Below are positions 26,346 to 37,840 of a stretch of 64,000 nucleotides of DNA, piece by piece. Position numbers and translations under genes: made by a program. The DNA comes from Candidula unifasciata (lineage: Eukaryota; Mollusca; Gastropoda; Stylommatophora; Geomitridae). The stretch lies in NCBI GenBank assembly GCA_905116865.2, contig CAJHNH020000836.1, positions 1 to 64,000 of the forward strand, given 5' to 3'. A model generated the notes under the pieces. It ran no database searches, was not told the origin of the DNA, and saw nothing but the letters and a program-made list of their open reading frames with translations. Position 1 is the stretch's first letter, and every line of letters starts with the position of its first letter.

Positions 26346-27173
26346 AATTTGAAAAGAAATCTAATACCTACATTGACAGGTGCTATTGAACAAAGCATAG
26401 GAAGGGGAATTCTAAAACTGAGGAGGTTGAAATAGGAGTGATTCAATAACTAACTGTTGGAATAGCAGCACTGCTCGTTTAGTTGCAGATCAGAGAGAGA
26501 AAGGACTGAAATAGTATCAGAGCAAATCCTCAAGTGGTGTATTACACATAAGCAACATACTGACATTTACAGATACCATCATGATAAGCATGGGTAACTC
26601 TTCACTAGGAAAACATAATTTATATCAGTTTGAAACTTCAGTGTATGACTGTACATGTTTATCCAAATATCGGAGAAAACTTCAAAACATGTGTTTTGAA
26701 AAAGGAAACAAGAGATCATACAGTCAGCCCAAGCCTTCACTGGTCAGATGTACAATAAAACAACGGACTATGTGAAATGTGAATCGCAGTTCAGAGCATT
26801 TGTTTATTCCTTCAATATTTAAACAAATTAAGTGAAAGACCATTTTGGCATCTTTAGTAAATTCTGCATTTTGCATTAGACCCACATTTGTAAAGACCAA
26901 TCAGCAGAAAATGAGTGATGTGGCCTACATAACACTGACTGTCTTTATAGAATAGAATACTGGTACTCATTTCAGACTGGGACAACTCGGGAGTCCTGGG
27001 TTATTGACTGAATTGACCTCAATGAAGAATTGTTTCAAGGCCATTCAGGTTGGCAGACAAGCATGCTAGTCACTGTGCTCATGCACCTCCTTAATGAGAC
27101 ACAGTGAAATATGCCTGGCTCTGTCTTAATTAACTAAATTCTATATTATGCTGAATTAAAACTTAATCCTTAC

Positions 27174-27471
27174 CTGCATAGTCTAGATAAACTTCAGGCT
27201 GTTCTGTCTTGACAAGTGCTGGCATTTGAATATCCATCTTATCAACAGTCTGGCCTTCGGTGGCAGTCTCTTTAGTAGAACCATAAGCATCTGAGTATTC
27301 TAGATCAAATTTAGGTTGTTCTATCTTGATGCTTAATTGTGTTTTACTATCCACCTTATCAAAAACTTGGCCTTCAGTGACAGTTTCTATAGCAGAACTG
27401 TCAGCAGCTGGGTATTCCATATCTACTTCAAGCTGTTCTATCTTGATATTTGATTGTATTTTGCAATCCAT
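27174..27471 (-). CDS. ZNF-B first coding exon: three tandem KIEQ units
   Basis: Acceptor CCTTTCAG (exon base 27509), in-frame TGA, then ATG at 27471; donor G|GTAAGG after 27174, phase 1. Three repeated units carry SUMO-consensus IKIE, IKIE and VKTE. It is about 93% identical in protein to the ZNF-A exon. The three units are also similar to each other, so the exon arose by internal triplication. Confidence 0.75.
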
Positions 27472-28904
27472 TATATCAAAGACTTGAGAGACCAGTGGAC
27501 ACAATCAACCTGAAAGGAATGGACAGTAATATATTTGGTAAAGACATGTATCTCACACAAACTAATCAGCTTTTAAAACTTCTTATGATTATCAAATCAG
27601 AGATAGAGAAAGGCGAGGAGAGAAGATTCGTGACAGCTTTTTGACCTGGCATAGAAGAGAGTCAGCACATAAACTGAAACATTGTGTTGGGGAATCACAC
27701 AATGTGAAGAAACATGCCACTTGCCAAGAAACTTGATGATGATGGTGGTGATGGTGAAACTATTATCACAATGAGTATGTGAGGTCTTCAATAAACATCA
27801 ATCATTCAAATTTTCTCTGTAAAATGCTCAGCCAGCAAAACCTTGGTCTGGTACAGTGCTGAGCTCATTTAGAGATATTTAACATCCTGTATATGACTGC
27901 TTGGCCTCTCTTTCATGTACTTCTTCTTCTGCGTTCATCCAAAGATGCAATTGTATTGTTTCCATTTACAGCTTGGCTGTGATATTTGCATCTTTCTGCT
28001 AACTTCTGCAGGCATTTGTTCACCAGGATAGCCTTTCCGGACTTTCATGTAGTGAAACTTCTTTCATCAAAATTGTACCTTTGGAGACCAGCAGGACACA
28101 GTCTGCCAATCTGGAACTTTGATGATGTCTGCATAAAGAGCAGCTCCATTCTTTAGCATGTGGAAACTTCCTCACAGCGAACTTGTATGACTGAGACACC
28201 ATATGGCTGCCTCTGGACAGGTTGGATCATTCATTTTGGAAAATCTGACACAGCACAAGAGTTCATTTCTCAGCCTTTAATGTTCTACCAAGCAGAAGAC
28301 AAGTGGTGATGGATATTTCTGTCTATTTGTCATGTTGGAGAAATCTTATCTGCTGGATATTTGAAAATAAAATTGTCCAGCATCACCAGGTATGTAAACC
28401 AGTGTGATACTGCAGGCAACATGACTGTCTTTGGGCATGAAAGAGACAGAAAAGGACACATAGCATCATTCTATTTATCCTGAGAACACATGCATGGTGC
28501 AAGGTTGTATGTGTGTATACACAGGTCAAAAGAAGTGTTGCCAAATATGAATACTATAAATAGTAGTCAAAAAAAAAATAGTAAACCAATTCAGAACTGA
28601 TGTTATTATTCACCACACACTGGGGATATACTGAAGATCCGAGCGCCTAAGGAATTGATTTTGTGCAATGAGGATAATATTAATATGTCAATTGACTAAC
28701 ACACACTGACGCATGCACATACACACAAGTGAAATACAATTTGGAAGATAAATTGTCCAGTTAAATGAAAATAAATAAGGCATGCAACTAAAAACAGACA
28801 TTTTTTTGTCTACAGCATCAAAAATAGGACTACAAATATGCTATGAGAAAAAATATATTAAAGATACCAACAACAGACCATTATAGAACAAACAAATGAA
28901 AGTA

Positions 28905-29430
28905 ACGGGCCATTTCACCTATTTGGGTAGCAATTTTGACACTCAAGGAGATACAAAGAAGGAATTTACCATACACAATTGCAAAGCAACAATAATCTTT
29001 AACAGCTTTAATTAAAAAATGGAACTCCAAGTTATACAGCTTTAAGACCAAACTAAGAATATTAAATTATAAAGTAATTTCAATTCTAACATGCCAGTGA
29101 AAATTGGAGAACTACCAAAGATGTGGAACAAAAGATAAATGCATTTGGAAACAAATGTGTGAGAAAAATCATGAACATAAAATGGGATGAATTTAAACAA
29201 AGTGAGGAGATAAGAGAAATGTATGGACAAATACCTGTATTGACTGCAGTAAGACAAAGAAAGTGGAAATTATTAGGTGCACTCTATGACAAAAGGAGCA
29301 AAGAATTACAAAACAAGCATTGAAATGGAAAACAATGAGTTTAAGAAAAACATTAGGAAGGATATTATTACCAACAGCTAAAAATACTGAGCTAAACTTC
29401 ATGTCAGTAATAGAGAGTTGTGTGCAATAG
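28905..29430 (+). mobile_element. LINE C-terminal fragment, duplicate of 3600-4100
   Basis: Same decayed RT C-terminal blocks as 3600-4100; here a 66-codon frame (29123-29323) retains KINAFGNKCVRKIMNIKWDE and VRQRKWKLLGAL. It is part of the segmental duplication. Confidence 0.6.
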
Positions 29431-29684
29431 AGTGGAGTGAAGGAATTGAAGGTGAGTCATAAATGACTTCTAATGGCACACAGAGGATGATAAATTTCAA
29501 TACATGTGGAATATATGAGTCACGAGGAACATGCCATTAGAAAGTTGAACTGAGAGGCTGGAATAGATATATAAAAGTATTTTGTTTTGTTTTAAATGGA
29601 GGTTAGGGGTGGATGCAGTCAAGCATAGTGGTTCCAGAGTTATTGAGAGAAATAAGGCCGCCAAGTAAAATATTTCAACATTAA

Positions 29685-30572
29685 CCCTCTTAGCACGGAC
29701 GGGCCGATTATCGGCCGGCGGATGTCTGGCCAAAAACACGGAATAGGCGATCATCGGCCAGATCGTGCTTCGCCTCGAACCGCTAAGAAATCTCCTACTT
29801 TGAAACACTGAAAGTGATTCATTTATATTCAGTGCTGTATTAACTTTACACATGGCGACTTTCGAGTGTTTGGTATCGAAGTGAAAATTGTTGTTCAGTT
29901 TTTTAGATAGTGACCTGAACCGCTTAAAGTATGTCTGACTCGTATGTTTCTGCCCCTAAACTTGATGTTGATAAAACATTTGAATCAAGTGATTACACTA
30001 ATTCTGTTGATACTGATGCAGGATTTAGTGTTAGTAGTAATAGTGGGGAATCAGATGGGGACGCTGTTGTGTTCAAACGACAGTCCAACCATGGCGCAGG
30101 GTATATCCAGCCGAAGGTGTTGACACGCCGGCACATCCATTTCTTGTGCTGACTGATAGTGAAAAACACATGTCACCTAAAGATATTATTGCTGTTTTAT
30201 ATATATATATATACCTGTTTTTGGCTATTGAATTGCTTACAACACTTGCAAAAAGGCCAAAGATCAATAAAGAGATTTCAAATTTAAAAAAATTTTGTTT
30301 TTAGTTTTATGTTTCATGCATTGAAGTTGAAAATTCAAATTTTTTATTTTTAGATATGCAAATGAGATAATTTGCATATACATCAATTAATTTTAACGAT
30401 ATTGTGAAAATCATGAACTTCAATCTATATCCTTCAAATATATATATTATTTCATGGGGGTCAGAATAACAGAAATGTGTCAAAAAAATTAAATAAAGTA
30501 ACAACCAAATTCACTGAAAAAATGCTCCGTGTTTTTGGCTAGACATCTGAAAAACTTCCCGTGCTAAAAGGG
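29685..30572 (+). mobile_element. piggyBac-type non-autonomous element, 888 bp
   Basis: Flanked by TTAA on both sides (29681-29684, 30573-30576). Terminal inverted repeats CCCTCTTAGCACGG and CCCTTTTAGCACGG; a subterminal block GATGTCT-GCCAAAAACACGGA is also inverted. The paralogous position in copy 1 (4348-4351) is an empty TTAA with matching flanks. Inside, a 73-codon acidic frame (29931-30152, MSDSYVSAPKLDVDKTF start) looks like a transposase N-terminus, cut by deletion; no catalytic domain remains. Confidence 0.85.
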
Positions 30573-30904
30573 TTAAACAATGAAATAAAAATGTATGCAT
30601 TAATCACTCTGAAGGAAAACTATAGAACTGAAAACAATCTAGAAAGAAGTATATTAGTATACAGTGATACACGCGGGATGATAATATCTAAAACAAATTG
30701 CAGTATAGTTGAGTATAGTCATGACATATGTACCACCTGGACAGATATGACAGGTCTATTTATTGATTTTAATAATACTGCAGTCGTTACAGATATGACG
30801 ATATGTTTCTTGCCATTTATATATACCTTTATTATACCTCTGTTCGGTCAACGCAATGGCAACTTTGATAGAAAACACAAATTCAACACTTCCATGAAAA
30901 GAAC

Positions 30905-31015
30905 GATTTATTAAAACATGTATGCCGCCATTACTACCAGCCTACTTCCGGTGCGCCGTTCCAATATTGCTCAAAATGTGTTTTTGCAAATCAGATTTAC
31001 GTTTTAAACGGACGA
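30905..31015 (-). promoter_or_regulatory. Candidate TATA-less promoter/first exon of ZNF-B
   Basis: Minus strand: CACCGGAAGTAG (ETS type) then AATGGCGGCA (YY1 type), the same arrangement as at 4715-4810. Both motifs survive in both duplicates although surrounding sequence has changed, which favours function. Confidence 0.4.
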
Positions 31016-31039
31016 CGTTCATACCGTGCCAAAAAATCA

Positions 31040-31600
31040 ACAAGAGGCATACTGCCAAATTGTATGCAGCTGTATCGAACGTGAAATATCTTTATTATAA
31101 AACTACATTCATAATCCCTAAGCCACGATAGAAGTAACAATACAAACTATGAATGAGAGGCTTCTTGTTGTGATCGATTCCTTGATTTTCATCAATTGAC
31201 AAACCTCTTTTGGTGAAACTGACCTTTTTGTGTATGTGTGTATGTGTGTGTGAGTGAGTGTGTGCGCCTGTTCTGTTTATTACAGCTCGATGTTAACTCA
31301 CTAGGGTAAGGCTAACTTATTAAAGAGATGTGTATATGTAGATCAACTAACATCGTAGTGTACCAACAATCTGCATACAAAAAGTGATGAAAATATAGGG
31401 GTGACTACAGTCAAACTAATACAAGGAATTTCAGTTGAAATGTGACTTAAAAGCTTAACAAAACGGGGAAGTAGAAAAACGTGCACACAACTTCACAAAT
31501 AACGTTTCGGCCGGCAGCCTTTCTCAAACATGAAGTGAAAAGCGCAACGCTAACAAAGAGGAGAATAATCAAATATCTATGGGGTGACTTCGCTGAGGTG
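31040..31600. other. Stretch without recognisable gene
   Basis: I see only a short (GT)n patch around 31210-31265 and AT-rich unique sequence. Confidence 0.4.
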
Positions 31601-31604
31601 CAAG

Positions 31605-31962
31605 GTGGAAGAGAAGAAGAAGGAGAAGAAGAAAGAGTGACGTGAGCAACTGAATAATTTATGGAGCGGGACAGACATAACTACAAGAATTAAATTTCTC
31701 AAAGCATGTATCTTTCCCACTGAAACATACGCCTGTGAGACCTGGGCACTTACTAAACAATGTGAACAGTGCATAAATGCCTTAAATCCGAATGTTATAG
31801 ACAGGTTCTAAGAAAATCATGGGCAATGGAAAGAATAAATGCATCCATACGTCAAGAACTGTATATTTAGGCTGGCTTTGAAGACGAGAAAATTATATAT
31901 TTTTCGTCTCTTGAGACGTCATGAAAGTTTAAAGAGATTGTTTATCGGATCAACATCATGAC
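31605..31962 (+). mobile_element. LINE-gamma fragment, left part (RT thumb/C-terminal)
   Basis: The plus strand reads TRIKFLKACIFPTETYACETW, then after frameshifts RKLYIFRLLRRHESLKR. The last block continues at 32262 with ERTILEGYMPGKRERGR, so a SINE-containing insertion splits one LINE copy. Confidence 0.55.
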
Positions 31963-32004
31963 ACACAGTGGTAACACATAAGTACTCCGTTCTGTTTCTA
32001 ACTC

Positions 32005-32262
32005 AAGCCTGAGTTTGAAGAATCTCAGCACAGAGCACGAACTCCGTGAGGATCCTGAAATACTTTGGGTTGAATTTCAACTCCAAAATGTGCTCGGGAA
32101 GCACAGTTTTGCAAATTTTTTTTTTCGATTTCCAACTGCTAAGGTATTTTTTTTTCTTGCATCCGGTCTTAATACCCAGAGACCAGGGGAAATTACTGGA
32201 AGTCCACGTGAAAAAAATCCCAAGCTTCACCGGGATTTGAACCCAGGACCCCCAGAGAGAAC
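32005..32262 (-). mobile_element. tRNA-derived SINE inserted in a LINE
   Basis: On the minus strand the copy starts with GGGGGTCCTGGGTTCAAATC, containing an RNA polymerase III B box (GGTTCAAATCC) from a tRNA-like head. Conserved body blocks follow (GTGGACTTCCAGTAATTTCC, GGTCTCTGGGTATTAAGACC, GGAGTTGAAATTCAACCCAA, TATTTCAGGATCC). The A box is missing, so it is 5' truncated. Host LINE sequence continues on both sides. Confidence 0.65.
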
Positions 32263-32450
32263 AATACTAGAGGGGTATATGCCTGGCAAGAGAGAAAGAG
32301 GAAGACTAAAAAGAAGATGAGTGCAGGATTTGGCGGATGATTTCCAGATGAGTATATCGTACGCTGGACATCTTACATGTGATCGATAAGTTTTCTGGAG
32401 GGTTCTTATCGGTGCAAAGTTCTGCAAAGGACAGGCCACTGACTGAATAT
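32262..32450 (+). mobile_element. LINE-gamma fragment, right part (C-terminal end)
   Basis: The frame ERTILEGYMPGKRERGRLKRR is followed after a stop by VQDLADDFQMS, AGHLTCDR and FCKGQATD. It corresponds block for block to the better copy at 37044-37299. Confidence 0.6.
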
Positions 32451-32794
32451 GTTTAGACATTTGCTGTTTTGTATTGAAGTTAAACACTAGTAAAAATTAG
32501 TTTGAAGCTTTATGAGAGACTATGTAAATAAATTTGGGCTTTTTTCGTCTTCAATTTAAGGTAAATGCTAAATTGTAATAGCATAAGACCTTTTATGGAC
32601 CAGAACTATTTATCTGTTATGATTATCACTGATTAAACAAACAGTTAGTGTTTGAAGTCACCTCGTTTTTTATCCTTCTGTAAAAAAAAAAAACTTATAT
32701 CAGGAGTCCGGTAACTTTTGAAAGCTATCGTGTAGTCAATATTCCTACGTGTATCATATAGTTTTGTTTCCATTGTTGTTGGAACAGGTCAGAT

Positions 32795-33000
32795 TGGGTC
32801 TCTGCTTTCAGCATACATTTAACAGTGTTGGAGCACATGCTTAGCATTTTCTGGTGCCATTCTGCAGGAACACATCTCCGTATTTCCTACACCAAAAAGT
32901 TTGAACAAATGTCTGTTGGGCCCTGTCCTTAGTCTGAATATAATATGACTTTCTCCAGGCTGGAGGGACTTTATCAAACTTCGAGCTGACATTAAAGACA
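32795..33000 (-). mobile_element. LINE-delta C-terminal fragment
   Basis: The minus strand encodes IIFRLRTGPNRHLFKLFGVG, NTEMCSC and ENAKHVLQHC, the cysteine-histidine C-terminal motif typical of Jockey-type elements with an RNase H domain. Confidence 0.6.
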
Positions 33001-33059
33001 TTTAGTAATTTCCTTTTAGTAACATATCATTCGTGATTTTATCTGTACAAACAGACGGT

Positions 33060-33463
33060 TCAGTGTCAAGAGGCAAAAGAAGTGCTTAGGGTTTCTTAGC
33101 AAAAGTTAATGGTCGACGTTTGGTGCAGGAGAGCATAGCATATGATACGACACCATCCGGCTTGAGAATGGAGGTGGAGGCAGTCACTGCAGCTTTCCAC
33201 TGGCTAGAGAACATGACACACACATCGTGATTGTAACTGACTCAGAAAGCATGCTGAGGAAAATCAAAACAGGCATGCTTCGTGCAGAGTGGCATGCCTC
33301 GCTGCAGAGGTCAAGAATGAGGTGTATGGTCAGGATTTTTTCACCAGGGCACGATGGTGTGTTGGGAAATGTGTAGGCGGACAGACCTGCTGGCTCTGCA
33401 CAGCTTGGTGGAATACTGATGAATGATAAGACAGAAGATGATAGTGTTTTGTGGGAGGGCGTG
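33060..33463 (+). mobile_element. LINE-alpha fragment, left part (RNase H)
   Basis: Broken plus frames encode RLRMEVEAVTAAFHWLE, TDSE-like and QSGMPRC blocks of the RNase H domain. The copy continues after repeat R1 at 33914. Confidence 0.5.
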
Positions 33464-33913
33464 AACTTCCGGTCAAAATAGACGTTAGGCAGCGGCACTG
33501 TTCAAAACAGAGGCAAATTTTGTGCTTCTGCCGGACGGTGGCCGATGCATTTTTGCTCCATTTGTAGACTGGATACAGTTTCGTCGCCCAGCTTCTAAGT
33601 TGAATGCATGGCGTGATCCTGTGAGCTGCGGATTACATTTGGAATGTTTTGTTCCGACTGTGACCAACATGTTACTATGAATTGTAGATTCAAAAAATGG
33701 CGCGATCCCTGTCGTGCAGTGTTGGTGGTGCCCATATGTGATTAAAATTGATCGCGTGGGCAACTGCTGATCTGTTGGCGACTTTTGCTACCATCAGTGA
33801 TGGTCTACATTTCTAATACTGTGATAAACATTCTGTGTGTTTTTCGTTGGCACAGGAGCGGAGCAATGATGGGGTGACCCATTTGCTATGAAGCTGAAAC
33901 TAAGACTACCAGA
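33464..33913 (+). repeat. Interspersed repeat R1, copy C, inserted in LINE-alpha
   Basis: A 450-bp copy from about CCGGTCAAAATAGACG to CTAAGACTACC, splitting a LINE-alpha copy. GCGTG occurs on both sides (33459-33463 and 33914-33918) within a longer imperfect match, consistent with a target-site duplication. Relative to copy B it lacks about 100 bp in the right half. Confidence 0.7.
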
Positions 33914-34175
33914 GCGTGTACAGTTCGGAGGAGCAGATGGATCACCACAGTCTGGTGAGACTGGTGCAGGGGGGATGGATGAGAGGTTCTGACAGATGCT
34001 CGAGGCTCAGATGAAAGGCAAGACGGACATTTAATCAAAATGCTACTGGCACGATGAGTATTGGAACTTTTAACTGGCTGCTGAGAATGGGGACGGAGAG
34101 CTTATGGGAATTGCCCCCCCCCCCCCCAATCGAGTGCTGTGATGTCGGTTCTTGAATCAAATCAAATCAGTCAAA
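33914..34175 (+). mobile_element. LINE-alpha fragment, right part and 3' tail
   Basis: Encodes EEQMDHHSLVRLVQGG, then GSDRCSRLR, GTMSIGTFNWLLRM and ESLWE. It ends in CTTGAATCAAATCAAATCA, a short tandem tail like those at 10775-10790 and 44395-44410. A C run at 34117-34127 interrupts the end. Confidence 0.6.
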
Positions 34176-34179
34176 TCTG

Positions 34180-34790
34180 TACAAAAAGCTTGCATGGATT
34201 TCAGCTGGTTTAATCCTGCGTTAAATTCACACAATGAGAATGTATCTGTCAAAATGCTCTCTGCTGGTTTACTCTCACTGGCCTCCTCGAGTTATTTAGT
34301 TCTTTTTTATTACCTTGAAAAGATTTAAGTCTCTTGATGATCTAATTGAAACAGCTATTTCTTATTGCAGACAGAATATAAATTTAGGGGGTACAATGTT
34401 AAAGAAAAGAAACAGTGTACATTACTGAGCCAACACTTGTCAGAATGAAACAGGATTAGAAAAAAAGGTAAAACATTGATGTTAAATAGATAACAGAAAT
34501 TTAATAGCAAAATCAGAAAATAATGTATAAAACCAGTCAAACAGTTGCTTAAAATAGCAACAGAGACCAGTGATTTGGCAATCTGATAAGAATGCTATTG
34601 TACAAATTATCGCAGAGATCCATGAAATAGTATAACCAGTACAGGGGAAAGGAAAATCATGCAAAATAGTCATAATGATAAGGAAACAGCGGCCTCAAGA
34701 AAACCTCATGGAAATAATTACCAACATTACACATTTAAAACATCACACAAAAGATACTTATATCGTTCTCTGTTAATATTTGGATGTAAG
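34180..34790. other. AT-rich stretch without recognisable feature
   Basis: No gene, repeat or terminal inverted repeat recognised. Confidence 0.4.
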
Positions 34791-34794
34791 GAAG

Positions 34795-35385
34795 AGAAGA
34801 AAGATGAGTTATCAGACATCAGTAGAGAAATACTTTTGATGTTGTGAAGCCACTTATGCTAACTCCTCCACAGAGTTACTGTATGAACCTAACATCCCCT
34901 CCTTTTGTGCATTTCATGTCACTATACCTTGGTTAGTTAGCAGTCTATAACTTGGATGTCTCTGCACTGAAACCCACAGGGAGTATAGAAATAAAGGAAG
35001 ACAAAAAGAAACACATGGAGAGTGAACTTAAAAAAAAATAAGGAGGGCATGGGGAGAGCTGCAGGTGATGGCGAAGGAGAGAACGACTTGGTGTGAGTTG
35101 GCTGAGGGCCTAGGATCCATTAGGGGCTATAAGGCAGAACAAGAAGTTAGCAGTCTATCTAGAACTTTATGAGAGTTGTTCAGTCAACAACAATTTCAAA
35201 GGGGTTATTTCAACACTTCAAGATGGGAGTCAGAATTTGAGAACTTTGCTAGCATACACGTTTTACATAGTTCTTGTGTAAATATAAAATATAGGACAAA
35301 TAAAAAATAGGGAAACACACAAATGCAAAATGTTCATCTCTTTAATTTATTTTTGCCCATAAAATCTTCATACATAAACATAAAA
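34795..35385. repeat. ZNF-C downstream repeat (partner 16515-17110)
   Basis: Collinear with 16515-17110 and in part (inverted) with 9325-9412. It marks the original 3' flank of ZNF-C before LINE insertions at 36.1-37.5 kb. Confidence 0.65.
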
Positions 35386-36117
35386 CAATATTCAAAGACA
35401 TTCAGCCATAATTTTAATTTGTTGACAAATTCTTAGAATTTACCAGAAGGAGGACATAACAATAAAGGAAACAAACTATAAAGTTAAGTCTGGTCTTTCA
35501 GTTTGTAAATTTGAGTCTAAGATCTAAATATGTTACATAAGGTACATGGCATCATGACACATGCAGGTAGTGATGATTTGTTACATTACGTGATCATCAG
35601 CATCACAGATCAGGTCTTCTGTGTTCTTGTCCTGCCCATGCCATGTGGTCAAACCATTCATGCATTTACCTTTGTCTTCCTAACCTCTTATACTCATCAA
35701 GTTTCCAACTGTCACCATGTTTTCCTCTTCTTCGAATTCACTGGCTGTAAACTCTGGCAGAAAGTTCTGGTTGTTTACCCACTCATAGACTGCAGTCCTA
35801 TTCCAGAACCTGAGTGTTGCATGCACATCCATTTTACAGATCTGACTCATGTGTATGCAGACTGTTGGTTCCTTGCATCTCAGGCAGATGCACTCCAAAT
35901 TTGAAGGAAGCTCCCAATTAGTCTACACTTAGACATGCAGTGGGTATGTTCTTGTCTTCCCCACAATGGGACCCCGGAACCTACACGGGGAACCATGTTT
36001 TCAAATTCATTCATTTTCATAACATGCTCAAAATTGTGTATGCATAGGAATTATTTACCTAGTATCATTTATGTTTTTGGTTATCCTCACAGCACTCCAG
36101 ACATGTCCAAATCTTCA

Positions 36118-36375
36118 TCAGTTCTCGTTATGCTTAGTGGCACATGAGGCTTCAGAGAGGACTTTCCATGCTTTCCTGTCCTGTGCAATCTTCAGTGCAG
36201 TTTTCCATGTCAAAGATGCCTCACTCCGGTCACTTTCCATCGTTCGTCTCCATGTTGTTTTCAGGCGCCCCTGTTTTCTCTTTCCCTCTGGTGTCCATGT
36301 GACAGTTGTTTTGGCAGGTATATCATGATTCATTCTCATAACATGTCCAAAGATGCTCAGTTTCTCTCTCAACAC
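36118..36375 (-). mobile_element. LINE C-terminal fragment (RTE/Jockey-like)
   Basis: An intact 85-codon minus frame: LSIFGHVMRMNHDIPAKT, WTPEGKRKQGRLKTTWRRT, DRKAWKVLSEASCATKHNEN. This is the conserved C-terminal segment of a common endonuclease/RT LINE protein, truncated 5'. Confidence 0.7.
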
Positions 36376-36379
36376 ATAA

Positions 36380-36465
36380 ATAAGCTTCCCACAGTTAACA
36401 GTGCCAGTTTATGCTAGCTAACAAGACTTCTTGTATGTCTGGTGTACCTCTTGTTTATGGTTCAA
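36380..36465 (-). mobile_element. LINE-alpha-like short fragment
   Basis: The minus strand matches in broken frame the THTSYARRLVNQHRTGTIS block of the better copy at 62208-62786. Confidence 0.35.
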
Positions 36466-36889
36466 TCAGTTTACCATCTACGTCACTTGAAGAAATAACT
36501 TTTTTGTTGCTCTGTGAAACCACAATAGTTTTTTGCAGTTTTCCTCAAAGTCACATCTCCACTGCTGTTAGATGTTAAGCTTTACGGCTTTTTGTCCGTA
36601 TTTCACATACATACAACAATGATGTGATACAGCACTTTATCTTTTTCTCATTGCAGTTTATATCTTTTAATGGCCTGTATGTTTTTCATCTTAAAAATTG
36701 CAACTTTTAACATTATTCAATCTAATCTCTACACATTAAATTGTATGACCATCAAAAGATAGTTGTGTGTGTTCTTGTTCAAATCTCTGCAAGGTTATTT
36801 TGTGTCAAATTTATCATTGTTGAAACTTCATGGAATCTAAACCAGTAACTGTTAGATTGTATATCCCTCTCACCTATTCCCTGAGTGTA

Positions 36890-37034
36890 AGAGAGACCAT
36901 AATGATCAATCTGTGCCTCTGCACTGTTCACTCACTCCCAAAGGGCTCTCACAACATCTAGCTTGTCATACATCAGTTCACCACCAAACGGTGCAGAACC
37001 AGCCAGTCTATCTGCCTGCTCATTTCCCGACACA
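36890..37034 (-). mobile_element. LINE-alpha fragment, 3' part of a split copy
   Basis: The minus strand encodes SGNEQADRLAGSAPFGGELM, YDKLDVVRALWE and AQIDHYG. It continues across the LINE-gamma insertion to 37309-37475, where the preceding RNase H part lies. Confidence 0.65.
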
Positions 37035-37043
37035 CCAGCATCA

Positions 37044-37299
37044 TTCATTCATTCATTCAGTAGCATGTTCCTCGCGGAACCTCGCTGCCATAACAACCCT
37101 CCGGAAAACCTTCCTATCATGAGCAAGATGTCCTGCGTCTGATACACCCATCTGGAGATCATCTGCTACATCCTGCACCCATCTTCTCCTTGGCCTTCCT
37201 CTTCCTCTCTTCCCAGGCATATACCCCTCCATTATTGTTCTCTCTAGACTTCCATGACGTTTCAAGTGACCAAAATATTTCAATTTTCTATCTATCTAT
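37044..37299 (-). mobile_element. 5'-truncated LINE-gamma insertion with 9-bp target duplication
   Basis: Encodes the last 75 codons of a LINE protein: YFGHLKRHGSLERTIMEGYM, PGKRGRGRPRRRWVQDVADD, DRKVFRRVVMAARFREEHAT. A (TGAA)n tail follows. It is flanked by perfect CCAGCATCA repeats (37035-37043 and 37300-37308). Removing it and one repeat restores the LINE-alpha frame at the RNase H PGDAGVSGNEQAD motif. Only 256 bp inserted, a typical severe 5' truncation. Confidence 0.85.
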
Positions 37300-37308
37300 C
37301 CAGCATCA

Positions 37309-37480
37309 CCTGGATAAAATATTTAAAGGATGCTATCTACATGGGACATTTGAAGAAATGCTTGCTACTCTGCACGAAGCATGCCTGTCTCCACCTTTCT
37401 CAACATGCTCTGTGAGTCATTTACAATAACGGAATGTGTGTACAGCTGATTCTCAAGCCAGCAGTGACTGCCTCCACCTC
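37309..37480 (-). mobile_element. LINE-alpha fragment, 5' part of the split copy (RNase H)
   Basis: The minus strand shows IVNDSQSMLRKVETGMLRAE and the downstream part of the RNase H domain, in partly broken frame, ending at the LINE-gamma target site. Confidence 0.55.
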
Positions 37481-37739
37481 CGTTCTCAAACTAGACGTTG
37501 TGATAATATGACATAATCAGAAACAACCTAACATTACAAGCATCAAACAGGAGTCTTCCTCTCTGTACATGTTATCTCCTGTTGTTGCAATACAACCATC
37601 AGTTTTGAAATTTCACTTCCATGTGTAATACCATGTAACAATTCAATTTACCATATTGAACGTAGAATGCTAAATTAAGAATCAACATAACAGTGCTCGG
37701 GACAACCCCATAAGCGCTCCAAACATAAGCTTAGCAAAC

Positions 37740-37840
37740 ATCACATTTGAACAGTTTCTCTCCTGTATGTAATATTATGTCATATTTCAGATTACTAGCT
37801 GGATTAAAGGAGCACCACAAACATCAAATTTGTTAGGTTT
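37740..37840 (-). pseudogene. Decayed fingers beyond the ZNF-C stop
   Basis: After the TGA of ZNF-C the same frame continues as KPNKFDVCGAP and further finger remnants, with another stop and frameshift. The array once extended at least two more fingers. Confidence 0.6.
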
